Assembly (NCBI GenBank): GCA_004335835.1
Contig: RWJK01001625.1
Span: 1-41,980, forward strand
From: Scenedesmus sp. ARA3
Lineage: Eukaryota > Chlorophyta > Chlorophyceae > Sphaeropleales > Scenedesmaceae
DNA length: 41,980 bases
Direction: 5' to 3'
Notes under the pieces: model-generated
Database searches by the model: none
What the model saw: only the letters and a program-made list of their open reading frames with translations
Told to the model about the DNA's origin: nothing
Shown here: positions 28,781 through 40,445 of the stretch, one piece after another
How positions within the stretch are numbered: position 1 is the stretch's first letter
Layout: the number at the start of each line of letters is the position of its first letter
Program-made: the position numbers and the translations under genes

Positions 28781-29300
28781 CACGCCAAAATGTTGCTGTC
28801 TGTCAATGCAGACACCGCAGCGAGCCGAGTTGAGGCAGGCCGAGTTCGTTTAGTGATCGACGCGACACTCTCGGAGCAGACTGAGCTGCATCAGCCTGAG
28901 CTGGCACCACATGGCCTGCAACAGCAGTTGGCGTATGCTGCGTCCAAAGAATGTTACTGTTGTATTGCAGCAGAGAAGCCTGCCTTACCTGTCTTCCTGA
29001 TTGAAAGCACACGTGGACGTTCCGAGGTTGCGAGTATCGGTCGATCTTGGTGGCAAGGGCGATGGTGTACACTCAATATTAAACAGGACATACAACTAAC
29101 GTGTTCAAAACATACTTAACCTGATTACACCCACGAAGTGCGTTGTCACAGAGCCCTTGTGTCGCTGCTTGATCTTCTCGCCTGAATACTTATGTGCTCA
29201 AACGTGTTTTTAAGGTGATTTACTTAAGAAAGTAAGAGCCACGAGCTGCGCTCAGCGTGATGCCAATGCTGTGATGCTGATGTGAACAGGGGAGCCAGAC
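28781..29300. promoter_or_regulatory. intergenic region upstream of ATG13
   Basis: About 520 bp between the candidate minus-strand start (28780) and the ATG13 start codon. It presumably holds the ATG13 promoter and 5' UTR, though I recognise no specific motif. A plus frame across 28790-29119 stays open (VIDATLSEQTELHQPELAPH) and looks mildly protein-like, but it has no recognisable domain and does not join ATG13 in an evident way. Confidence 0.4.
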
Positions 29301-32300
29301 ATGGCAGACAGGCTTCCTATTGAACATTATATTGAAGAATGCTTTGTCAAGTGTGCCCAAGTGATTCTTGGAGCTCGCATCTTCCAATCCGATCAATCCA
29401 AGCCCGCACCAGACAAGCGTTCAGCCAGATGGGTGCGTAAAATCGATCATCGACGTTTGCAAGCTATAAAGCGGGCGTACCTGCTTCCAGCATGGCCTCA
29501 TCAACTCTGCAATTCACCAGTGCTGGTGGGGTTGTTGTGGTGTTGTCCCTGGCTTGTCGTTGTGGCTAGGTTGGATGGCCGGTTGTTTGCCTCCTTACGA
29601 TGTAGTGTTGTTTCTTGCTCGTTTGCAGTTCCTACTGGAGGTGGAGGAGCTTGCAGGGCTGACTGCTCAACTGGAGCCCTGGCGCAGAGATGTGTTCACA
29701 CCCTTGGTCATTGAGGTAGGTGGTCAACAGCAGCAACAGCCTCAACACACTTTGATTTGACCCAGCAGCACGTGCAGCAGCAGAGGTGCAAGCAGGCTTT
29801 CGCCGCAGACAAACAGCCAATGCCGCCATGCGCGGGTGATGCCCGGCATGTGGCCCACATGCACAGCGCTGCAGTGCTGCCAGCAGAAATTCAGCAGCGC
29901 ATGCCTGCAGTGCAACAGAGCTGTTGAACCAGGGTGTGAGGGTGCTGCCATACCGCCACAGAAGGCGCCTGCAGTGGTGGCACAGCAGGTGCAGGCAGTG
30001 ACAGTAGCAGGATGTGTTTTTAGTGTGAGCAGTATCACATAAGCTCAGCAACAAGCACCCAGCCATCGCCTAGCCAGCAATACTTTTGTATCCTTGTGTG
30101 CGCAGTGTCGCTTGCAGGAGACAGGAGAGTCTCCTGCAAGCGACACTGCCCACAAAAGGATACCAATTGCAGTGATTCAACAGTAGCAGTGTTTAAACAG
30201 TAGCAATGCATTGCTGGGGCATGTCTGTATGGATCAGCTGCGCAGCTGGATCAGAGCATGACGCCTCAAGGCAGTTACTCCGGCAGCCATGCCAGCCCGC
30301 TGAGACACACACAAACACACAAAGCAGTTTCCTGCAAGTGATCCTGCACGTGCTGGAATGCCGCACAGAGGGTCAACGAAAGCCAAAGTAGTGCATGATT
30401 CCTTGCGCGTCCCTTGCTGCAGCGGCTCCTGCAAGTGTCTTTTGTTAAGCACCGCACACAGGGCACCTTGCAGGAGGGTTGCAACATCTTTTGTGTGCCT
30501 TTGATGGCTTGCGCTGCTTGTGTGGTCATTGACTACAACTACTGTTTGTTTATGCTGCATGTGCTGCTTGCGCTGCATGTGCTGCAGGTGTACATCCAGC
30601 CATGGGACACCAGTGCAGTCATGCCAGCAGCAGCAGCAGCGCCTGTGGCCAGGCATGGCAGCAGCACCAGCGGTGAGCACTGCACGCAATTTGCAGCAGG
30701 GACTGAGGCAGCAGCAGAGTTGCTCTGCTAGTGAGCCAGGCATGCTTACAACAGTAGGCGGGTCATGTTCCATTCAAAAGACTCTCAGTATGTTTCCGTG
30801 CTGGTCACGCACTAGCTACTCCTGCAGGCGGTCCACGGGGCATGCTGCTGGAGCGCTGGAGCCTGTCTGGTTGCAGTATTGTGCTCTGTTCTTAGGTTGT
30901 TGCTTGTTCTTTTGCTGCCGCTAACTTGCAGGCGGCGCACGAGGCACGCTGCTGGAGCGCTGGAGCCTCAGCTACAGCCCGCAGCAGCCTGGCAGCAGCG
31001 GCTACTGCAGCAGGGCAGCCACAGACGTGGCGGCAGTCTACAAGCGCCTGGTGAGGCGCGGCCTTGACAGGCCCAAGACTGAGTGCCATCTGCTTCTATT
31101 CACTTATTAGATGCGGCAGCTGAATGGTCATGGGCAGTGATTGCGAGCAGCACACGTGTCAAACAGCGTCAGCCGCTGGTGAGCTGCTTTGGTGAGCAGC
31201 ATGCAGTGACGTATCGTGTTTTTGTGCCAATGTGCTGCTGCTGCTGCTGCTGCTGCGGCAGATCCTGCTGATCCGCTCGCTCTACAGCTACGTGCGCGTG
31301 CTACCAGCGTACCGCATGTTCCGCGCTAGCAAGCGCCACGGCTGTGACCTCTTCCATACAGCCTACACGCTCAGCAGCGCCCCCCAGCAGCAGCAGCAGC
31401 AGCAGCAATCAGCAGCAGCAGCAGCAGGGCATGGCGGCGGCCGCATGTGCCAGTTTACGTTCTCGCCGGTTGACACAGCGAGCGGGCAATTTGGCATTAC
31501 TGTGGAGTACCAGCCAGCCACCACGGTGCACTTCCTGGAGGTGAACAGATTACAATATAAACAAAATATTAAAATTTATTTATGTCTTCTATTTATGTTT
31601 TATGCAAATATTCATTCTCATTCAAATTCAAAGAAATACACTCCAATTTGAGTCAAATTCAAACACTTTCATTAAAAATTTACTGCAAATATATATATGA
31701 ACAGCACATACAAATGGACAGGGGGCTGTTCTGATATTACAGCGGCAGTGGCAGCAGCAGTTTGGCATCACTGTGGAGTACCATAAACCACGGTGCACTT
31801 CCTGGAGGTGTGCGGACTGTGCTGACATGGTAGTGTGCAGTAAATACGCTCCGCAGTGATGGTTGTAGTCAGGACGATTCATTTCAGTGGGATGTTTGCT
31901 TGCTTGGCATGTCAGTGGCTCCTCAGGTGTTCTCAATCAAGGCAACTATTCTGTCCCTGCTGCTGCTGCTGTGCCTGCAGCAATCTACGGTGCTGCCGTG
32001 CACGCCTCGCATAATCTCCGACTACGTTGACAGCAACGCCCCGGGGCCCTACGCGCGCTCAGCACCAAATGCTGGCGGCTTGGCAGCGCAAGCAGCAGCA
32101 GCAGCAGGTGGTGGCGCGGCAGGGCAGCAGGGCGTTGATCCTGGTGAGTGCTGCTTGGGCCAGCGCTGTAGTTAGTCAAGGGTCATGAATTGGTAATGGA
32201 TCTGGCTGTTCAAGTAACTTTCATCTTCTGGTGTAACCGCCTGTTTTTCAGTGTCATTGCCGTTGTATATTATAGTATAGCCGGGAGCGTGCTCGCTGCA

Positions 32301-34675
32301 GTTGGTTGCGATCGGCAACCTCTCGTCTCCCTGCTGCTGCTGCTGCTGTTGCTGCTGCTGCAGGTGCCCCATCCTTTCTGCGCTCCCCACAGCAGCACAC
32401 CCCCCTGGTGCGCCACAGCTGGAGCAGCAGAGACACCTCAGCAGCAGCAGCAGCAGCACGCTCAGCAGCGCCCCGCGTTGTGCAGCGAGGGTTCAACCCC
32501 ATCACCCGCAGCAACTCACTTAATGCCAGCGGCAGCAGCAGCAATAGCGCCGCGCCAGGCAGCCAGCAGCAGCAGCAGCAGGTGCTGCTGCATCGCTCGC
32601 TGTCGCAGGGTTCAGGCTCGCAGAGCCCTAGGGGAGCCGCGCTAAACCCTCACACAGCAGCAGCAGCAGCAGCAGCAGCAGGGCCAGGTGTCACTGGCAG
32701 CAGCTCTCCAGTGATCTTCCATGGCCCTAGCAGCTTGGGCCGGCCGCCGCTGCCACATTCTGGCGGTTTAGGGTACAGCAGCATGGTGCCAGCCAGCGGC
32801 AGCGGCGGTTTAGGTTACAACGGTGTTAGTAACAACAACAGTAACAACAGCAGCGGCAATGCAGCACTACCTCCCGCCAGTCCTGTGACGCCTGTGGGTG
32901 CCGGCGGCAGCAGCAGCAGCAGGTTGATAGGGTTTGGCGGTAGCTTAGGAAGCGGCGGTTCTCCGCTGCTGCTGCGGTCGGCATCTGCGGGTGCTGCTGC
33001 TGCCGTGTCGTCTGCCGCTGCTGCTGCCGCTGCTGCTGCCGGTGCAGCTGCTGCTGCTTTTTCGAGCACTGCGCTTGGCAGTGCTGCCGTGGGTCATTTG
33101 AGTCGGCTGGGGAGCAGCCTTGGCAGCTCTCCTCGGTCAGCTCCTAGGGTTTTAGGATTCAGCCCGCAGCAGCAGCAGCAGCAGCAGCAGCAGCGGGTGC
33201 AGGTGCCACAGGCACGGCAGCAGGGCTTCTATGTTAGAGATACCCAGCAGCAGCAGCAGCAGCAGCAGCAGGAGCAGTTGCTGCTGCAAGATCAGGTGCA
33301 AGCTCTCAGCAGCAGCAGCGACAGTGTCGGCGACTCTGGGCTACTTGCAGCAGCTGCTGCTGCCGCTGAGCAGGACAGGCAACCGGCAGCAGCAGCAGCA
33401 GGGTACAGCAACCTTGCTGCGAGCAGCAGCCAGAGCAGCATGCAGTCATCTGCTGCTCTGCAAGATAGCCAAATCTCGGGTGATAGTTACCGAGCTAGGC
33501 TGGCCGTACAACCATTGGCTATGCCTGAAGCAGCAGCAGCAGCAGCAGTAGCAGCTAGCCCCAGTGGCAGAGCAGTGAGTGCTCCTGTAATGATTCCAGG
33601 CAGGGGCAAATGCAGAGCTCGATCTGTTACAGATCTGCCACTTATGGCGGCTGAGATGCAGCAGCAGCAGCAACAGCAGGCTGCGGCAGCGTCAGGAGCA
33701 GGCGCTGCTGCTGCTGCAGCTTTGAACCCTAGGCTTGCGTGGTTGCCACAGGGGCAGCGGGCGCATGGAACTGCAGCAGATGCTGCTGGTGGCGAGGGTG
33801 GTGCAGCAGCTTTTGGTGGCGCTGGTGGTTTAGGTGTTACAGGCGGCAGGGTTCAAGGTGGTTTCAGTGCAGCAACAGCAGCAGGGTTGTCGGGCAATAG
33901 GGGCAGCTTGCTGCGCGTGCAGTGCCTGCAGCAACAGCAGCAGCAAGGCCAGCAGCGGCAGCAGCAGCAGCAGCAGCTGTCTCAGCAGCAGCAGCAGTTG
34001 CTAGCACCATCATCAGCGCCTGCTGCGCCCAGGGGTATGCTTGGTCAACTGCTTTCTGGTCAAACATCGCCGTCATTTTCACCCCCAGGGCCTGCAGCAG
34101 CGGCGGTGGCAGCAGCAGCAGCAGCAGCAAGCCGCAGCAGTCGCCAGCTTTCCTCTGCAGCAGCAGCAGCAGCTACAGGAGATGAGCTGTTTGAAGTAGA
34201 CAGCGATGAACCCGCAGCAGCAGCAGCAGCAGGAGCAGCAGCAGGTGGAGATGCTGAACAGTATGCAGCAGCAGCAGCAGCAGGCACCAGCAGCAGGATC
34301 CCCGGTGCCTACTCACCGGGCTATGCTGCTGCAGGTTACCCCTCAAGCCTGGCAGCAGTACAGCCCAGCACCCCAGGTACCAATGCGGCAGCAGCAGCAG
34401 CAGCAGCAGGTGCAATGACGGTTGGCAGCAGCGGCGCCGGCGGGCCGGCTATATTATCAAGCAGCCCGCAGCTTCCATTTGCATTCACTCCCTCAGCCGC
34501 GTCACTCGGCATGTCACTCATCTCACTGGCTGACCAGCACCGGAACTTCCTGGTGGGAACTTCCGGCACGGCAGGAACTTCAGTGGGAAGTGGACCGGGA
34601 AGTTTGCCGGGAAGTGGCAGGGCCAGGGGATCGAGTTCTACTGGGGCTGGGAGTGCTGCTCCTCGCTCTCCTCTG

Positions 34676-34713
<38 letters not shown>

Positions 34714-35197
34714 TGGTGGTGCATCAAGTACATCAGTTGCTGCCAATGCAGCAGCAGCAGCAGCGGGGCAAGCTATCCCCGGCAGCAGCAGCGTAGGTGC
34801 GGCCAGCAGCCATGGCGGCATCGGCACTCCCTCTCCGCCGCTGCTGCATCAGCACGCGCACCATGTGTCATGTGTTCGTGATATATCGGGGCTTGCAACA
34901 ATCCGCAGGCCTAGCTGGAGTAGCCGCAGCAGCAGCTTTGATGTTGCGGCATCTGCATCGCTGCCGCATCACCTGAGCATGTCACCCATGATGGGTGATC
35001 TGTTAGATCCGGTGCTACTCGGCTGCAGCAGCAGCAACGGCAGCCATGGCGCAGGCATTGCGCAGCACCTGGGAGCAGCAGCAGCAGCAGCAGCAGGCAG
35101 AGGGGGCGCTGGTAGGGGGGCAGGGCTGGTAATGGCACCGGCTGTGGTTCTGCCGGGCGGTTTTGGGCCGAGTCAAAGTCAGCAGGAGGACAGCACG

Positions 35198-35228
<31 letters not shown>

Positions 35229-35848
35229 AGATGCAGGGTGATGTTGGAAGGTCAGATGAGGGTTCTGGTGCAGGTGACACTGCTGCAGCAGCTGGTGCCA
35301 GTGACAGTGCAGGCGCTGGCAATGCTGCAGCGCCTGCTGGTGCTGCTGCTGCTGCTGCTGTTCAAGGGGACCTGCAGCAGCTGCTGCTGTCCTCAGGTAT
35401 GCCCGATGAGTCAGAAAGTGACATCCTGCCATTTGCAATTGACAGCGAGGCATGTGCAATGCATGCTGTTGCGATGGGATATGCTCCTCATCTTGGAGCA
35501 GCAGCATCTGCAGCAGGCTACAGCCGTGCTGCACCAGCAGGCAGCTACAGCCAGCAGCAGCAGCAGCAGCACGGCCAGCGCTCAGCTGCGTATGGCATGG
35601 CCGGCAGAGCTGCTGCAACAGCAGCAGAGCGGGATGTTGCTGTTGGTGCCTTTGTGAAGCTTGTGCAAGAGGCTGCAGCTGTGCCCTTCCACCGCACAAA
35701 GCAGCAGCAGCAGCAGTGGGCTGCGCAGGGGCCTGCGGCAGAGCAGCAGCAGCAGCAGCAGCCGCTGCTGGTAGGTGATGCGCTGCAGGAGGTGCAGCAG
35801 CTGGCAGCACAATTGCAGGCCCTGGTATTCTCTGGTAGCAGCAGCTGA
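29301..35848 (+). CDS. ATG13: autophagy-related protein 13 (ATG13, HORMA domain)
   Basis: Regulatory subunit of the ATG1/ULK kinase complex that starts autophagosome formation. Exons in phase: 29301-29432, 29629-29715, 30588-30672, 30932-31050, 31262-31540, 31981-32143, 32364-35848; 1449 aa. The HORMA domain spans about residues 1-260: IEECFVKCAQVILGARI, FLLEVEEL, LEPWRRDVFTPLVIE, GTLLERWSLSY, ILLIRSLYSYVRVLPAYRMF, GRMCQFTFSPVDT, GQFGITVEYQ, then VLPCTPRIISDYV. Exon 7 opens with GAPSFLRSP and VRHSWSSRD, as in plant ATG13. The rest (about residues 289-1449) is disordered poly-A, poly-Q and poly-S, with an acidic SESDILPFAIDSE island near residue 1310 that recalls a plant ATG13 C-terminal motif. 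The protein is more than twice the usual plant length. The start is the first ATG that yields the conserved N-terminus. Introns 3 and 5 carry decoy exon copies, and intron 2 a long hairpin. Confidence 0.92.
30085..30166 (+). repeat. 82-nt hairpin in ATG13 intron 2
   Basis: Arms 30085-30122 and 30129-30166 pair at 35 of 38 positions, and the inner 21 bp (GCAGTGTCGCTTGCAGGAGA plus one) are perfect. The loop is 6 nt. It could be a microRNA-like precursor, a small foldback element or an inverted duplication of the intron's recurrent CTTGCAGGAG motif. Nothing in the sequence decides between these. Confidence 0.85.
30828..30885 (+). pseudogene. decoy copy of ATG13 exon 4 start
   Basis: After CTCCTGCAG the copy encodes GGPRGMLLERWSLSG in the phase needed after exon 3. 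The real exon 4, 104 bp downstream, gives GGARGTLLERWSLSYS. The copy then diverges and lacks the exon's second half. Confidence 0.85.
31755..31815 (+). pseudogene. decoy copy of ATG13 exon 5 end with donor
   Basis: Repeats the exon 5 end (TTTGGCATCACTGTGGAGTA, then CCACGGTGCACTTCCTGGAG) followed by GTGTGC in the donor position. It lies about 270 bp after the real exon end, inside intron 5, and has lost about 12 bp internally. Confidence 0.85.
33000..35780 (+). repeat. dense CAG/GCA tracts coding poly-Q and poly-A in ATG13
   Basis: More than a dozen runs of 5 or more identical triplets in ATG13 exon 7, read as CAG (Gln), GCA (Ala) or AGC (Ser) depending on frame, with GCTGCTGC runs giving Ala on the same strand. 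Only short islands with mixed composition separate them. The frame stays open for over 3.4 kb, so the tracts are tolerated as coding sequence. Confidence 0.9.
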
Positions 35849-35950
35849 GGGGACCGTCCAGCGCAATGCTGCTGCTGCGGCGGCGGCGGCGGCTGCTTCT
35901 ACTGCTGCTGCTGCTGCTGCCGCTGTTGCTGGCATTGCTCAGCATAAGCG

Positions 35951-36090
35951 CAGCTGCAGGCGCTGGTGTTCTCTGGCAGCAGCAGCGGCTGTTTAGTTCA
36001 CTGCAGCAGGACATAGTGGTGTGCACATCGCCTGCTGAAGCAGGAGGTGCAGCAGCTGGCAGGGCAGCTGCAAGCGCTGGTGTTCTCCGA
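35951..36090 (+). repeat. two copies of the ATG13 ORF end in its 3' UTR
   Basis: The final coding segment (GGAGGTGCAGCAGCTGGCAG to CTGGTATTCTCTGGTAGC, 35788-35848) recurs at 35951-35990 (CTGGTGTTCTCTGGCAGC) and 36041-36089 (GGAGGTGCAGCAGCTGGCAG to CTGGTGTTCTCCG). Both lie after the stop codon. Confidence 0.88.
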
Positions 36091-37216
36091 CACTGCCTGA
36101 GCCTTTTTCTGTGTGAGCTTCTCATTGGTGCCAGATTGGATTTTCCTAATTTGGTGGAGCATGTTGAGCACTAATTGCAGGTTTGACTGTGACTCACTGC
36201 TCGGAGCAGGGGCATGCGCGTTTGTACTTTCCTAACAGCGGGCCTTGTGCAATGTGTGCACTAGCTTGTGTGTACCATATACGTGGCTGCCATGCAGAGA
36301 GCCTGTTATATATGTGTGCATCTGTTGTGTGTGTGCGCTTGCACACATGTGGCATAGCGACCAGCGCTGTCTGTACGCTAGGAGTGTGTTGGTGTTGCCT
36401 GTGGTCCTGGCAACCTCGCGTTGCGTCTTGCCTCAGCCTTTGAGCTGTCAAGCTGTCACTTGGCAGTCTCTACAATGCAGTTGCTTTCAGTGCCTTGAGG
36501 GCATTGATCACCACTGCCCAGGAGAGGGTTGTTTTGGGTGTACATCATCTGCATTTACTAACGCACTCATGTATGCTTGCGACACTACTAGTAGTACTGC
36601 ATCAGAAGTGAGGCATGTGGCTTATGTTCATGGTAGAGTTGAACTGTACCATACACTGAAAGCAGTTGTAGACATGTTGGCGCTTTGTGCTGCAGATCTA
36701 CTCCAGGGTAGCAGCAGCTCTTAGTCAGTGCCGAAGCTTGCAGTGCCGGTGCTACATGTATCTGTCAACAGCATCCGTGTATCTTAGTAGGTAGGGAGTT
36801 GCAGTGGCAAGGGTAGCAGTTCTGGCAAGGTGTAGTACGTTGATTGGCTGGCTGTCTATTACCTCTGGAGCGATCGTAATATTAGGTCTATTGGTAGACC
36901 TTGGTAATCATGGTATCAGTGATAGACGTTGGTTGGAGGTTACAACGTGAGTGGATGCAGGCTCGTGATCACAACAGCAGTCATACCTCAAGTCAACAAA
37001 CGGTGTGCGCCCTCACAGCAACACACCGCATCAAACAGCACACCTGCAGCCACAGTTGAACAAACAGCGCTGCTTGCACCGCTCAAATGTATTGCACACT
37101 GACCGTTGTGCACTGCGGCTGCATGCAAGTCCACTGCAGCCACGGCTGCGCAGCCCTTGCCCACACAGTGCTAGTTTTCTTTCACCAGAGGGGGTGACAT
37201 GTTATGACATCCTACT

Positions 37217-37282
37217 CAGTGGCTGGCCATACACAGGCCAGTGGCTGGCCATACACAGGCCAGTGGCTGGCCATACACAGCA
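37217..37282. repeat. 22-bp tandem repeat x3
   Basis: Units at 37217, 37239 and 37261 begin CAGTGGCTGGCCATACACAG; each contains the palindrome TGGCCA. Non-coding, in the intergenic region. Confidence 0.95.
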
Positions 37283-37932
37283 ATCAAGCGCAACGTGAAT
37301 GCCGGAGACCTGCGGCACTGCCGCCACCAGCAAGACACGCCAAACACAGTCCTACTAGTAGTTACCATACACAGCATCATCACCATCATGTTACCGATCA
37401 AGCCATCATGACAGCAGCAGTTGCCATGCACAGCAGACTGGCAGCTCCATGCAGATGCCCAATTTACAGGCAAATCACGTACAACCGTGTTTGTGATTGC
37501 CTGTACCTACTTGATTGCCTGTACTTTACTAAAAAGGGTGAAGCACTGTACAACAAACAAACACGATATGCACATGTACTATGCAAACATAACTGCCGTA
37601 TGCGCAATAGCTGATTGCACCTCAACTAGATGCAGCAAACTTGCTGGCTACCTACTTTGCACAGCCACAAACCAATGTGTGTATACTGCAGCACACATAC
37701 ACAGCGCCACAAGCTGGATCTACATCTAACAGATCCACGGCAGCACAACAACCCAACACCAAATGCACAACAGCAACCAGCCAACATCCAGCACAACCAA
37801 TGCACACAGCGCTTTGCACAGCCGACACACCCCCTCACACACCCTCTCACTTGCTGATCCCTGCTGTACAGCACTACACAGCACTACAAAGCACTACAGG
37901 TCACATATCACTACACAGCACAGCATTCACAC

Positions 37933-38347
37933 CACAGCGCAGGGCTTGCTCCAATCCAACCTGTAGCCCAGTATGCAGCGCACCAGTCATTCCCTGCTGT
38001 ACAGCAGTACAATGCCTGTCACACAGCACAGCACTCGCAGCACGGCCTAGCGTGCCCACATCTCGATCAACAGCCCCAATATGCTGCGCATCAGCTGAAC
38101 TCTGCTGTACAGCAGTACACAGCACTACACAGCACAGCACAGCACGCTCACACCACGGCGCAGGGCTTGCCCCAATCCAGCCGATAGCCCAGTAGGCAGC
38201 GCATCAGCCACTCCCTGCTGTACAGCAGTACTGTGTTTTCATCAGCACTGTAAAGCATAGCACGCTCACACCACAGTGCAGGGCTCGCCCCAATCAAGGC
38301 GATAGCCCAGTATGCAGCGCATCAGCCACTCCCTGCTGTACTGCACT
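37933..38347 (-). repeat. four copies of the BRCT gene ORF end downstream of its stop
   Basis: The real ORF end (38382-38460, coding REWLMRCILGYRLDWGNPC) is repeated at about 38269-38346, 38151-38232, 38050-38125 (most decayed) and 37933-38010. Each copy has GCCCAGTATGCAGCGCATCA or a close variant on plus, followed by CCCTGCTGTACAGCAG. The period is about 110-118 bp. They lie in the presumed 3' UTR. Confidence 0.9.
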
Positions 38348-38381
38348 ACACAGCACTTCACAGCACTACACATAATGGTAA

Positions 38382-38569
38382 TCACACCACAGCGCAGGGG
38401 TTGCCCCAATCCAAGCGATAGCCCAGTATGCAGCGCATCAGCCACTCCCTGCTGTACAGGCTAAACCCCGCAGGCAGGCCAGCCTCCCGTGCCCACTGCA
38501 GATCTTTCGCAGCAACGCCACTACCATCTGGACCTGTTGACAGCAGCACCAGCAGGTGCTCGCAGCAGC

Positions 38570-38619
<50 letters not shown>

Positions 38620-39958
38620 AGGCCTTCGCACAGGCCTAGCTGCTGATGCTGCTGCTGCGCCTGCCGCCGCCGGCCAGCAGTCACAGGCGACAACGACAAA
38701 TCTCCCAGCTGCTGCTGAGGATTGTCAGCGCGCTGCTGCTGCTGCTGCTGCTGGCCAGCCATCTGCAGCAGCTGCTGCACGCTGTCCAGCATGTTGCCGC
38801 CGGCAGCAACAATGAGAAACTGCAGGTTCTGCGGAGTGTCCCCGACCATCAGGCCAGGCGCGAGCAGGCAGTGCACACCTGTGAGTACAACAGCAGCAGC
38901 AGCAACAGCAGCAAGGTCAATGAACACTTTGTTTAGAAGTGCGGCGACTGAAGGCTGCACCCATGAGCAGCTGCTGCTGCTGCTGCTGTTATGTGCTGCC
39001 TCACCTGTCAGCAGCGCTGACCCCTTGTCATGCGCTGCTGCTGCTGCTGCCACATTGTGTTGCACCAACTCATGCTGCTGCTGCTGCTGCTGCCGTGATC
39101 GCTGCTGCCCCCAATTTCAGTTGCTGCTGCTGCTGCTGCCAGCTACCGCCTCACCTGTCAGCAGCCCCCGCCCCTTGTCGTGCGCTGCTGCTGCTGCTGC
39201 CGCGTGTGCTGCTTCTGCTTGTGCTGCTGCCGCGGCTGCGACATCCCATTGGCACCAATTGTGCTGCTGCTGCTGCCGCTGCCAGCTGCTGCCTCACCTG
39301 CCAGCAGTCCCCGCCCCTTGTCGTGCGCTGCTGCTGCTGCTGCCGCGTGTGCTGCTTCTGCTTGTGCTGCTGCCGCGGCTGCGACATCCCATTGGCACCA
39401 ATTGTGCTGCTGCTGCTGCTGCTGCCAGCTACCGCCTCACTTGTCAGCAGCCCCGGCCCCTTGTCATGTGCTGCTGCTGCTGCCGCGTGTGCTTCTGCTG
39501 CTGCCACGGCTGCGACATCCCATTGGCACCAATTGTGCTGCTGCTGCTGCTGCTGCCAGCTGCCGCCTCACCTGTCAGCAGCTCCCGCCCCTTGTCATGC
39601 GCTGCTGCTGCCGCCGCATGTGCTGCTGCCAGGTTGATGCGGCCGCCCAAGCCTTCCCCTTTCAGCTTAAAGCTCAAGTTGGTGCCTGTCAGCAGGTGGT
39701 CCTTGGGGGACACCCACGTGCCCGCAGCCCTGCAGTTGATGAATGTGGAGAAAGGTAAGCAAAACCCGGCAAGCATGCTTGGTGTAAAGTGAGGGCGGCG
39801 ATCGATTGCTCTGGGACACCTAGGTGCCGGCCGCCTGGCTGGAAACAAACAGGATCCCCACAATGGCAGTGAAGGTGCGCATGGTATGTGCTGTCCTTCC
39901 CACAAGCACAAATAGATCTGAAATGAACAGTCACACTGCGTCAATGCAGAGGTATCCC

Positions 39959-40012
<54 letters not shown>

Positions 40013-40407
40013 CACCACAACTCACTTGCAGGCATCCAGCCAGGTGGCGGCACTGACCACAGGCACGCCTCGTGCCACCGCCAGCAGCAGCTTCAGGCTA
40101 CGTACGAGCGATGCCTCATCAGCCACCATCACCGTCACTGACGTGTCCTGCAGCAGCAGCGGCAGCAGCAGCCGGCAAACTTCACAACTGGACGGCACCA
40201 GCATACACAGTTATCGCCCCATTTTGGCAGATCATAAAAATTGATCCAACTATACACTCAGCTGAACCCTGCATTTACCTCCAGCTGCTGTGGCCTGCAC
40301 CAGACCCCATGCCTCTGCGATCGCACACCTTTTGGTTGCTAGCCACCCTGCCGTTGAGTGACTTCACGATGCGCTCTCCTGCTGCCTGCACAGCGGCAGC
40401 CACACCT

Positions 40408-40445
<38 letters not shown>

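Larger units (their letters stand above)
35849..38381. other. region between convergent ATG13 and BRCT genes
   Basis: It starts with the ATG13 3' UTR (copies of the ORF end, see separate entry). A 36245-36724 frame is cysteine-rich and unrecognised; I read it as UTR. Plus-strand composition flips from T/G-rich to A/C-rich near 36950. A 22-bp repeat x3 lies at 37217-37282. The last 450 bp are copies of the BRCT gene's ORF end. No well-placed TGTAA was seen for ATG13. Confidence 0.55.

Noticed and set aside
31621..31700. AT-rich patch with AATTTGAGTCAAATT as a transposon end
   Set aside because: A short local palindrome with no terminal repeat partner or target-site duplication found. It lies within ATG13 intron 5.
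34911..36125. 404-residue minus frame opposite ATG13 exon 7
   Set aside because: Shadow of the CAG-rich coding strand. The plus frame continues from the HORMA exons in phase and is favoured.
36245..36724. Cysteine-rich 159-residue plus frame after ATG13
   Set aside because: Looks like a zinc-finger protein at first, but spacing of cysteines fits no family and the region is in the T/G-rich 3' flank of ATG13.
38990..39571. CRISPR-like array because of regular spaced repeats
   Set aside because: Units are 130-150 bp with no constant repeat and variable spacer structure, in a eukaryotic intron. They are tandem duplications of an exon end.
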